From Candidatus Aminicenantota bacterium (GTDB taxonomy: Bacteria; Acidobacteriota; Aminicenantia; Aminicenantales; JAFGAV01), in NCBI GenBank assembly GCA_016867615.1, contig VGJG01000102.1:1-6474 (forward strand): DNA of 6,474 nucleotides. The letters are read 5' to 3'. A program made the translations under genes and the position numbers. Below are positions 1-6,360 of this stretch, one piece after another. The notes beneath the pieces were generated by a model. The model ran no database searches. It saw only the letters and a program-made list of their open reading frames with translations, and was not told the DNA's origin. The first letter of the stretch is position 1. Each line of letters opens with the position of its first letter.

Positions 1-2445
1 GACCTTTTCGCCCTCGGCCTGTCCGATGAGGACGACCCCCGAGCCCAGCTTCTGCTTGAGACCGTCGGCCAGGGCGCGGAGCTCCTCCCTGTTCAGACCG
101 TCGCTCCTCCGGGTCAGGAGGGAAACGCCCCGGACCGAGCGGACTTGTTCCCCGGCCGGGTCCTCCTCGCGGCGGATGAGCTTCTGCCGGAGGAGGCGGT
201 TTTCTTTCTCCCTTTCCCGGATTTCATCACGGAGCCGCTTCACCTGGACGGCCAGGTCCCCCGGCGACACGTTCAACACAGCCTGGAGCTCCTCGATCAG
301 CGATTCCATGGCCTGCATTTCAGTCAGGGCTTCCTCCCCCGTCACGGCTTCGATGCGTCTCATGCCCGCCGCGACCGATCCTTCGTCGACGATCTTGAAC
401 ATCCCCAGACGTCCGGTGGAAGAGGAATGGATTCCGCCGCACAGCTCACGGCTGAAATCGGAGATCGAGATCATGCGCACCCGGTCCCCGTATTTTTCCT
501 CGAAGATGGCCATGGCTCCCGAAGCCAGGCCTTCTTCCAGAGTCATGACCCGCGTCTCTACGGGCAGGTTTTCCCGGATCTTTTCGTTGACCAGACGCTC
601 GACCTTGCGGATCTCTCCGCTGCTCAGCGCGGCGAAATGAGTGAAATCAAAGCGCAGCCGCCCGGGCTGGACGAGGGACCCGGCCTGCTTGACGTGCTCA
701 CCCAGGACCTGGCGCAGCGCGGCGTGGAGGAGATGGGTGGCCGTATGGTTGCGCCGCAGCGCCGTCCGGCGCTCGTCGTCCACGGCCGCTTCCACTTCGT
801 CCCCCGCCTCCAGGCGGCCGGAGAGCGCCGTCACCCTGTGGGCGACGACCTCCGGAAGGGGGGTATACGTCTCTTCCACGCGTCCTGAAAAGCGGGGATT
901 CTTCAGGGCGCCCGTATCCCCGGTCTGTCCTCCGGCCTCGGCGTAAAAGGGCGTCCGGTCGAGGATGACGTCGCCCGTTTGCCCCTCGCTCAGCGAATCC
1001 GACTTTTTTCCCCCCCGGACGACCCCCAGGACGCGCGCGCCCTCGAGGCGCGAGCGCTCATAGCCCTCGAAAAGAACCGCGGCGCCGAGGAAAGACTCGT
1101 ACGCTTTGCGCTCCCGAGTCGAGGCGTCTCCCTTCCACGCCTCCCGGGCTCTCTTTTTCTGCCTGTCCAGCTCCTCCTGGAAGCCGGGCTCGTCCAGGGA
1201 CAGCCCCCGCTCCTCGGCCATCTCCCGGGTGAGGTCGAGGGGAAATCCCAGAGTGTCATAAAGCTTGAAGACCTCGGGACCGGAAAGAACGGTCCTGCCC
1301 TCCTCCCGCGCCCGGCCGGAGAGGTCGTTGAAGACCCTCAAGCCGGAAGCGAGCGTGGCGGAGAACCGCTCCTCTTCCGAGAGACAGATCTTGCTGACGA
1401 AGGCCGCCGCTCCCAGGAGCTCGGGATAGGCGTCCTTCATCACGTCCGCTACGGCTCCGGTGAGCTTGTAGAGGAACGGCCGGTCCAAACCCAGAAGGCT
1501 TCCCCGGCGGAAAGCGCGGCGGACGAGCCTCCGCAGGACATAGCCCCGGCCGTCGTTGGCGGGCATGATGCCGTCGCTGAGGAGAAAGGTCACGGCCCGG
1601 AGGTGGTCGGCGATCACCCGGACGGCGATGTCCCCCTCGTCCCCGGAAGGATACTCGCGCCCTGAGGCCTCGGCGATGCGGGCCAGGAGGGGCAGGAACA
1701 GGTCGGTCTCGTAATTGCCGGCGCAGCCCTGCAGGGCGGCGGTCATGCGTTCCAGTCCCATGCCCGTGTCGATCGAGGGCGAGGGCAAAGGCAGGAGCCG
1801 GCCCGAGGCGTCCTGTTCGAACTGCATGAAGACCAGGTTCCAGAGCTCGACCATCCGCTCGCTGCCCGATTCGATCAAACTCCGGGGGGAGCCGGAGAGG
1901 CCGTCTCCGCCCCGGTCGTAATGAACCTCCGAGCACGGACCGCAGGGCCCGGTTTCTCCCATGGACCAATAGTTGTCCTTTTTCCCGAAACGGAAGATGC
2001 GTTCGGCCGGAACGCCGACCCGCTCGTTCCACAGACGGAACGCCTCCTCGTCCTCCCGGTAAACGGTGATGTACAGCCGCTCGGACGGCAGGCGGAAGAC
2101 CTCGGTCACCAGCTCCCAGGCGAAGGACACGGCCTCGGCCTTGAAGTAGTCCCCGAAGGAAAAATTGCCCAACATCTCGAAAAAGGTGTGGTGCTTGGGC
2201 GTGCGCCCCACCTGCTCCAGGTCGTTGTGCTTGCCGCTGACCCTGAGGCACTTCTGGACCGAGACCGCCCGCTTATAGCTTCTCTGTTCCCGCCCCAGAA
2301 AGATGTTCTTGAACTGGTTCATGCCCGCGTTGGTGAAGAGCAGGCTCGGGTCGTCCTTGGGCAGAAGGGAGGAGCTGGGGACGACCCGGTGTCCGCGGCG
2401 GGCGAAAAAATCGACGAAGGCCAGACGGACGTCTTGGGCCTTCAT
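1..2445 (-). CDS. alaS: Alanyl-tRNA synthetase (AlaRS), 3' end beyond window
   Basis: Class II aminoacyl-tRNA synthetase that charges tRNA-Ala with alanine in the cytoplasm and hydrolyses mischarged Ser/Gly-tRNA-Ala. I translated the whole frame: 815 codons from the ATG with no stop or frameshift, running off the left edge. E. coli AlaRS has about 875 residues, so only part of the C-terminal C-Ala region is missing. Visible parts: catalytic core with FTNAGMNQFK (37-46), class II motif 2 around KHHTFFEMLGNF (84-95), motif 3 GMGLER (228-233), then the tRNA-binding helical region. The editing domain has FYAEAGGQTGDTG and the zinc ligands HTATH (H567, H571) and CGGIH (C669, H673), spaced as in E. 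coli. A charged coiled-coil-like stretch (around KRLRDEIREREKENRLL) leads into the C-terminal domain. The start ATG overlaps the pilT stop (ATGA), with a GGGGAGG ribosome site inside the pilT end, so translation is probably coupled. Family identity is certain. Confidence 0.98.
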   Translation of the reverse strand, partial: MKAQDVRLAFVDFFARRGHRVVPSSSLLPKDDPSLLFTNAGMNQFKNIFLGREQRSYKRAVSVQKCLRVSGKHNDLEQVGRTPKHHTFFEMLGNFSFGDYFKAEAVSFAWELVTEVFRLPSERLYITVYREDEEAFRLWNERVGVPAERIFRFGKKDNYWSMGETGPCGPCSEVHYDRGGDGLSGSPRSLIESGSERMVELWNLVFMQFEQDASGRLLPLPSPSIDTGMGLERMTAALQGCAGNYETDLFLPLLARIAEASGREYPSGDEGDIAVRVIADHLRAVTFLLSDGIMPANDGRGYVLRRLVRRAFRRGSLLGLDRPFLYKLTGAVADVMKDAYPELLGAAAFVSKICLSEEERFSATLASGLRVFNDLSGRAREEGRTVLSGPEVFKLYDTLGFPLDLTREMAEERGLSLDEPGFQEELDRQKKRAREAWKGDASTRERKAYESFLGAAVLFEGYERSRLEGARVLGVVRGGKKSDSLSEGQTGDVILDRTPFYAEAGGQTGDTGALKNPRFSGRVEETYTPLPEVVAHRVTALSGRLEAGDEVEAAVDDERRTALRRNHTATHLLHAALRQVLGEHVKQAGSLVQPGRLRFDFTHFAALSSGEIRKVERLVNEKIRENLPVETRVMTLEEGLASGAMAIFEEKYGDRVRMISISDFSRELCGGIHSSSTGRLGMFKIVDEGSVAAGMRRIEAVTGEEALTEMQAMESLIEELQAVLNVSPGDLAVQVKRLRDEIREREKENRLLRQKLIRREEDPAGEQVRSVRGVSLLTRRSDGLNREELRALADGLKQKLGSGVVLIGQAEGEKV

Positions 2446-3599
2446 GCCCTCCCCTTCTTCTCCCGGTCCGTCCGCCGGTCCACCTGCTTCATTCGCTTCT
2501 CCATGTCCTCCAGGGCGATGTCCAGCGTGGACTGGATGCCCTGGACGCGGAGCTTGAACCCGTCCGGGTTGGAGCTGTAGGTCATGCCCTGCTCGAAGGA
2601 GATGTAGCCCAGCTTGAAGAGGTGGTAGATGGACTGGTCGAAGGTCTGCATTCCGTACTCCGACACCCCGCTCTGGATGGCGTCGCGGATGAAGTTCGTC
2701 TTGTCCCTGTCCAGGATGCACTCCTGGATGGTGCCCGTGGTGATCATCACCTCCACGGCCGGCACCCGGCCCGACCCGTCCTGGCGGGGGATGAGGCGCA
2801 TGGAGATGACCGCCCGGAGGAGACTGGCCATCTGCAGCCGGATCTGGCGCTGCTGGTGGGGAGGGAAGACGGCCACGATGCGGTTGATCGATTCCGGCGC
2901 GTCCAGGGTGTGCAGAGTGCTCAAAACCAGGTGGCCCGTCTCGGCGGCCATAATGGCCGTCTCGATCGTGTCCGCGTCCCGCATCTCGCCCACGAGGATG
3001 ATGTCCGGGTCTTCGCGGAGCGCGGCCCGCAGGCCCCGGGAAAAGCTCGTGACGTCCTCCCCCACCTCACGCTGGCAGATCATGCTCTGCTTGTCGGCGT
3101 GGAGGAATTCGATGGGATCCTCGATGGTGATGATCCGCTCCCTCCGGAAGCGGTTGATGTGATCGATCATCGAGGCCAGGGTCGTGGTCTTGCCGCTGCC
3201 GGTCGTGCCCGTGACCAGGACCAGGCCCCGTGGGTACTCGCAGATCTTCTCCAGAATCTCGGGCAGGAGCAGCTCGCGGATGCTCTTGACCTCGAAGGGG
3301 ATGATCCGCAGGGCCAGGGACAGGGTTCCCCGCTGAAGAAAGATGTTGCCCCGGAAGCGACCGTACCCCGAGAGGCTGTAGGCGAAATCCACGTCCATGT
3401 TCTCCCGGAGCTTATTCTTCTGGTATTCGTTGAGCAGGTCCTCGACGACCTCGTCCATCTCCTGCGACGCGAGGCGGCCCAGGCCCGTCAAGGGGAAGAG
3501 GGCGCCGTGGATCCGCAGAGTGGGATACTGTCCGACCTTGAGATGGATATCCGAGGCCTCGCGCTCGATGCCCACCTTAAGCAGCTCGTCGATGTTCAT
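2442..3599 (-). CDS. pilT: PilT/PilU-family type IV pilus retraction ATPase
   Basis: Cytoplasmic hexameric secretion-type ATPase that powers type IV pilus retraction and twitching motility. From the chosen start (385 residues) it shows the N-terminal PilT signature (NIDELLK...ASDIHLKVG, 2-23), Walker A GTTGSGKT (131-138), Asp box ITIEDPIEF (157-165), Walker B region DPDIILVGEMRD (198-209), His box TGHLVLSTLHT (221-231) and GMQTFDQS (316-323). PilT is usually about 345 residues; the extra 40 or so here form a charged, helical, Lys/Arg-rich tail, closer to PilU length. The region matching the PilT AIRNLIRE motif reads TIQECILD (290-297), so this may be a PilU-like or other accessory paralogue rather than the main retraction motor. 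The start is chosen because GGTGA (3605-3609) sits 5 nt before this ATG and MNIDELLK matches family N-termini; an in-frame ATG four codons upstream (3611) has no good ribosome site. Family is very certain; the PilT versus PilU assignment is not. No other pilus gene is in view. Confidence 0.93.
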   Translation of the reverse strand: MNIDELLKVGIEREASDIHLKVGQYPTLRIHGALFPLTGLGRLASQEMDEVVEDLLNEYQKNKLRENMDVDFAYSLSGYGRFRGNIFLQRGTLSLALRIIPFEVKSIRELLLPEILEKICEYPRGLVLVTGTTGSGKTTTLASMIDHINRFRRERIITIEDPIEFLHADKQSMICQREVGEDVTSFSRGLRAALREDPDIILVGEMRDADTIETAIMAAETGHLVLSTLHTLDAPESINRIVAVFPPHQQRQIRLQMASLLRAVISMRLIPRQDGSGRVPAVEVMITTGTIQECILDRDKTNFIRDAIQSGVSEYGMQTFDQSIYHLFKLGYISFEQGMTYSSNPDGFKLRVQGIQSTLDIALEDMEKRMKQVDRRTDREKKGRA

Positions 3600-3604
3600 G
3601 GCCG

Positions 3605-3609
3605 TCACC
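3605..3609 (-). promoter_or_regulatory. Shine-Dalgarno site of pilT overlapping the ilvE stop
   Basis: GGTGA on the minus strand, 5 nt before the ATG at 3599, contains the TGA stop of ilvE. Ribosomes ending ilvE would sit on this site, which suggests translational coupling and favours the ATG at 3599 as the pilT start. Confidence 0.5.
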
Positions 3610-4534
3610 ATTCGATCATCGTCAGCCAGCGGTGCGCATCCGGCCGCCGGCCCTCGATGATGTCAAAGAAACGTTCCTGGAGCGCGGACGTCACAGGACC
3701 GCGGCGGCCCGTGCCGACCGGGATCCTGTCGATCGAGCGGATGGGCGTGATCTCCGCGGCCGAGCCGGTGAAAAAAACCTCGTCGGCGGTGTAGAGCAAT
3801 TCCCGGGGGACGGTCGATTCCGATACGGACAGACCCATCTCGCCCGCCAGGGTGATGACCGAATCGCGGGTGATCCCCGGAAGGATGGAGCAGGACAGGG
3901 GCGGGGTCAGGAGGGCGCCGTTGACCACCAGGAAGATGTTCTCCCCGCTGCCCTCGCTGACATGCCCCCGGGCGTTGAGTCCGATGCCCTCGCTGTAACC
4001 GTTCTTCAGGGCTTCCAACTTGATCAGCTGCGAATTCATATAATTGGCCCCCGTCTTGGCCAGGGCGGGAAAGGTGTTGGGCGCCATACGCTGCCAGGAG
4101 GAGACGCAGACGTCCACGCCGTTTTCCAGGGCCTCGGGACCGAGATATTTTCCCCATTCCCAGACCAGGACGGCGCAATCCACGGGGTTGGGCGTGGGGT
4201 CGACGCCCAGGGCGGTGTAGCCCCGGTAGACGAGCGGCCGGACATAGCAGGACCTCAGCTTGTTGGCCCGGACGGTGTCGATGACCGCCCTGTTGAACTC
4301 CTCCTGGGTGTAGGGCATGTCCATGCGGTAGATCTTGCAGGAGTTGAATAGGCGTTTGGTGTGGGTCTCCAGGCGGAAGACGGCCGTGCCCCGGGGGGTG
4401 TCGTAGGCGCGAAATCCCTCGAACATCGAGGACCCGTAATGAACACAGTGGGAGGCGACGTGGATGCGGGCCTCCTTCCAGGGGACGAGCCGGCCGTTCA
4501 TCCAGACAAGGCCGTCTTCCTTAAAAGGGCTCAT
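3605..4534 (-). CDS. ilvE: Branched-chain amino acid aminotransferase
   Basis: PLP-dependent fold-type IV transaminase that interconverts Leu/Ile/Val and their 2-oxo acids with 2-oxoglutarate/glutamate, the last step of branched-chain amino acid synthesis. The product is 309 residues, the same length as E. coli IlvE. It keeps [13 protein letters not shown] near the N-terminus, [19 protein letters not shown], the PLP-binding Lys in ALAKTGANY (K160 in this numbering), [15 protein letters not shown] and [14 protein letters not shown], the last two being phosphate-binding and substrate-site segments typical of BCATs rather than D-amino-acid transaminases or aminodeoxychorismate lyases. The ATG at 4534 is preceded by AAAGGAG with a 6-nt spacer; the frame can be extended six codons to a TTG, but that would put the ribosome site inside the gene. 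It is the first gene after the intergenic gap and 5 bp upstream of pilT. No other branched-chain biosynthesis gene is in view. Confidence 0.96.
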   Translation of the reverse strand: MSPFKEDGLVWMNGRLVPWKEARIHVASHCVHYGSSMFEGFRAYDTPRGTAVFRLETHTKRLFNSCKIYRMDMPYTQEEFNRAVIDTVRANKLRSCYVRPLVYRGYTALGVDPTPNPVDCAVLVWEWGKYLGPEALENGVDVCVSSWQRMAPNTFPALAKTGANYMNSQLIKLEALKNGYSEGIGLNARGHVSEGSGENIFLVVNGALLTPPLSCSILPGITRDSVITLAGEMGLSVSESTVPRELLYTADEVFFTGSAAEITPIRSIDRIPVGTGRRGPVTSALQERFFDIIEGRRPDAHRWLTMIEW

Positions 4535-4540
4535 GGATGA

Positions 4541-4547
4541 CTCCTTT
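4541..4547 (-). promoter_or_regulatory. Shine-Dalgarno site of ilvE
   Basis: AAAGGAG on the minus strand lies 6 nt before the ATG at 4534. It is the strongest ribosome-binding site in the window and decides the ilvE start against the upstream in-frame TTG at 4552. Confidence 0.8.
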
Positions 4548-4592
4548 CCCAAGGTTGTCGGTCTTCCGTCCGTCGATCATCGCCCGGCGCCC

Positions 4593-4622
4593 ATCTTAGC
4601 CCAACCCTCAAAATCAAGTCAA
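4593..4622 (-). promoter_or_regulatory. Candidate sigma-70-type promoter for ilvE-pilT-alaS
   Basis: On the minus strand TTGACT (4617-4622; five of six matches to TTGACA) is followed after 18 nt by TAAGAT (4593-4598; four of six matches to TATAAT). Transcription would start near 4586, leaving a leader of about 50 nt before ilvE. This is the only sizeable intergenic gap in the window, so a promoter is expected here. The match was found by eye and has no experimental support. Confidence 0.45.
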
Positions 4623-4661
4623 ACCCCTCGGAGTTTGGGACCGGGAGTCCGGACAGGTCCC
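4621..4661 (-). terminator. Two short inverted repeats after the kinase gene, possible terminator
   Basis: Three bases past the kinase stop, GGGACC (4637-4642) pairs with GGTCCC (4656-4661) around a 13-nt loop that itself contains the palindrome GTCCGGAC (4647-4654). An alternative register pairs CCGGGA (4641-4646) with TCCCGG (4658-4663). Next to it, AAACTC-CGAG-GGGTTT (4621-4636, minus strand) can form a second small hairpin with one G-T pair. The transcript then reads GACTTGATTTTG, which is only a weak U tract, so a classical intrinsic terminator is not clearly met. The second hairpin overlaps the candidate -35 element. Position at the end of one gene block supports a termination role; the sequence alone does not prove it. 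Confidence 0.33.
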
Positions 4662-4664
4662 GGC

Positions 4665-5606
4665 CTAGGACACGGACTCGCCGCAGTGCGGGCAGGACGT
4701 GGCGCGGAAGGGAAGGTGCCGGCGGCAGTTCCAGCACAACTCCTGGCCCGAGCGTTCCCGGGCCCGTATCCTCTCCCGGATATCGTCCATCTCGACCGTT
4801 TTCTTGTCCTTGCTCTTCAGGGCGGCCAGGGCCTGAGTGATCTCGGCCGCCCGATGGAAGCGGTCCTCGATGCGCAGCGCCAGGCAGCCCATGATGATCT
4901 CGTCGATCTGTCGGGGGATTTTCGGGTTCTTGATCCGGGGCGGAGTGATGCGTCCCTGCTGGGCCAGCTCCAGGATCTTGAACGGGTCGGCGTCGAAGAT
5001 GGGCGGCCGGCCGGCGATCATCTCGTAAAAGATGCATCCCAGGGAATAGATGTCCGAGGCGTAGGTCGCTTTGCCGGCGAACTGCTCGGGAGCCATATAG
5101 GGCGGGGAGCCGATGCGCGTCGAGGCGAAATGGACGTTCTGCATCCAGGCCGAGGTGCCGAAGTCGGTGATCTTGACCGTCCCCTCCTCGGAGACCATCA
5201 GGTTGGAGGGGCGCAGGTCCCGGTGGATGATCTTGTTCTTGTGGGCGTGGTCCACCCCGGAGGCCACTTGCCGGATGTAGTCCACGGCCAGCTCCCAATC
5301 CAGGATCTTCTCCCGGTCGAGGATCTTCTCCAGGGTCTTGCCCTTGATGTATTCCATGACCATGAAAAAGACGCGGTTCTCCTTTTCCGCGGCCAGCATG
5401 CGGACGATGTTGGGGTGATTGAGGGCGGCCTGAAGACGCGGCTCTTTAAGCAGCTTAAAGAGCTCCAGGGACTGCTTGTGGGGGACTTTGAGCGCCACCT
5501 TGATGTCCAGCCAGGTGTCCTTGGCCAGAAAAACGGTTCCGAACCCCCCGCTTCCCAGGGAGCGGAGGATCTCGTACTTGCCGACCTTCTGGCCCTGGAG
5601 GAACAT
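4665..5606 (-). CDS. Soluble Ser/Thr protein kinase (Hanks type) with C-terminal zinc ribbon
   Basis: Eukaryote-like protein kinase that transfers phosphate from ATP to Ser/Thr residues of unknown targets. The kinase domain fills about residues 10-265: glycine loop GSGGFGTV (18-25), ATP-binding Lys in VALK (K40), probable alpha-C Glu E55, catalytic loop HRDLRPSN (128-135, catalytic D130), DFG (148-150) and APE (172-174), all expected of an active RD-type kinase. The usual catalytic-loop Lys (HRDLKPxN) is Arg (R132). A charged linker (about 265-288) leads to a C-terminal zinc ribbon, C291-x2-C294 then C305-x2-C308. There is no hydrophobic segment long enough to cross a membrane and no PASTA, TPR or WD region, so it should be cytoplasmic; many bacterial kinases of this family are membrane receptors. 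The ATG is one base after the rsmE TGA, suggesting coupled translation. I do not recognise a named orthologue; substrate and signal are unknown. Confidence 0.95.
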   Translation of the reverse strand: MFLQGQKVGKYEILRSLGSGGFGTVFLAKDTWLDIKVALKVPHKQSLELFKLLKEPRLQAALNHPNIVRMLAAEKENRVFFMVMEYIKGKTLEKILDREKILDWELAVDYIRQVASGVDHAHKNKIIHRDLRPSNLMVSEEGTVKITDFGTSAWMQNVHFASTRIGSPPYMAPEQFAGKATYASDIYSLGCIFYEMIAGRPPIFDADPFKILELAQQGRITPPRIKNPKIPRQIDEIIMGCLALRIEDRFHRAAEITQALAALKSKDKKTVEMDDIRERIRARERSGQELCWNCRRHLPFRATSCPHCGESVS

Positions 5607-5607
5607 G

Positions 5608-6351
5608 TCACATCACCCAGTAATGGCTGAGCAGGCTCAGTCCGCACAGGGCGGCCGTCTCCGCGCGGAGGAGGCTGCGGCCCAGGGAGGCCGGCCTGTG
5701 TCCCGCCTCCCGCATCAGGCGCTCCTCCCGGGCCGACCAGCCGCCCTCGGGCCCGACGAGCATGCTGGCCGACGCCGGCGTTCCGGCTTCTCCTCCCCGC
5801 CCCCCGGTGACGATGTCTCCCAGCGGCTCGCCGCCCCGCTCGCTCAAGAAGATCTTGACCTCCGAAACGTCCTCCCGGAGGAAATCCGCCAGCGTCCGCG
5901 GCGGCCGGATCTCGGGCACGGCGCCCGTCTTGCATTGTTTCGCCGCTTCGCGGGCGATGCGCGACCATCTCCCCAGGCGGGCCTCGGAGAGGGCGGAGGA
6001 CTTGACCACGGATCTTTCGGCGGCGATGAAGACCAGGACCGAAACGGCGAGTTCCACGGCGCCCCGGATCACGGATTCGAGGACGGGCGGCTTGAGGAGG
6101 GACATGGCCAACGTCAGGGACGAACGGGGGATGAACGCCCCCTGCCGCGACAGGATCCTGACCACCGTTCCGCCGCGGCCGGAGGATGCGACAACAGCTT
6201 GATAGACCCCTCCCCGTCCGTCGAACAGCTCGACCGCGTCTCCCTTCCGCACCCGGGCCACCCGGCTCAGATGATGATGCTCCTCTCCCTCGACCCGGAT
6301 AAGAGACCGTGCCCCGGGAGGCTCGGAGAGGAAAAATCGATTGGCGGTCAC
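5608..6351 (-). CDS. rsmE: 16S rRNA m3U1498 methyltransferase RsmE
   Basis: SPOUT-class, SAM-dependent methyltransferase that methylates N3 of U1498 in 16S rRNA on the 30S subunit. The 247 residues match the family length (E. coli 243). The N-terminal PUA-like RNA-binding part carries HHLSRVARVRKGDAVELFDGRG (about 26-47). The C-terminal knotted SAM-binding domain carries RSVVK (113-117), LVGPEGGWS (198-206) and LGRSLLRAETAAL (223-235), the diagnostic knot motifs. Some usual positions differ: the helix normally reading like KATELGV is RGAVELAV (96-103), and the usual EQSGR-like segment is KQCKTG (138-143). It starts with GTG, 7 bp after the dnaJ stop; AGGAG (6356-6360) overlaps that stop with a 4-nt spacer. 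Next to dnaJ, a common bacterial arrangement, although prmA, often found between them, is absent. Confidence 0.95.
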   Translation of the reverse strand: MTANRFFLSEPPGARSLIRVEGEEHHHLSRVARVRKGDAVELFDGRGGVYQAVVASSGRGGTVVRILSRQGAFIPRSSLTLAMSLLKPPVLESVIRGAVELAVSVLVFIAAERSVVKSSALSEARLGRWSRIAREAAKQCKTGAVPEIRPPRTLADFLREDVSEVKIFLSERGGEPLGDIVTGGRGGEAGTPASASMLVGPEGGWSAREERLMREAGHRPASLGRSLLRAETAALCGLSLLSHYWVM

Positions 6352-6355
6352 GCGT

Positions 6356-6360
6356 CTCCT
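6356..6360 (-). promoter_or_regulatory. Shine-Dalgarno site of rsmE overlapping the upstream stop codon
   Basis: AGGAG on the minus strand shares two bases with the TAG stop of the upstream gene and lies 4 nt before the GTG at 6351. It supports the GTG as the true rsmE start and implies coupling to the upstream gene. Confidence 0.6.

Noticed and set aside
145..888. Plus-strand open frame of 247 codons, and similar ones at 979-1665 and 1921-2580
   Set aside because: All are codon-aligned antisense frames of alaS, where stops are rare because of the GC-rich codon choice; no family features.
1256..2251. 331-codon minus-strand frame inside alaS
   Set aside because: It is a frame-shifted reading of alaS. 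The true AlaRS frame is open through the same region and carries motifs 2 and 3 and the helical domain.
1..2445. Possible frameshift or pseudogene in alaS, because its reading frame has no stop in the window
   Set aside because: I read every codon from the ATG to the window edge. The frame is continuous and matches AlaRS throughout; the absence of a stop is due to the window edge.
3600..3611. Four-codon extension of pilT from an ATG at 3611
   Set aside because: No ribosome site of quality precedes it, and the family N-terminus matches the downstream ATG better. It remains possible.
2622..3794. 390-codon open frame on the plus strand opposite pilT and the end of ilvE
   Set aside because: It is antisense to genes with clear family motifs. 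The translation is rich in Asp, Gly, Arg, Val and His, as expected from the complement of GC-rich coding DNA, and shows no recognisable domain.
4535..4552. Six-codon N-terminal extension of ilvE from a TTG
   Set aside because: The AAAGGAG ribosome site would lie within the coding region; the downstream ATG has ideal spacing and gives the usual family length.
4464..5630. 388-codon plus-strand open frame opposite the kinase gene
   Set aside because: Antisense to an intact kinase frame with all catalytic motifs. Low-complexity GC-rich translation without a domain.
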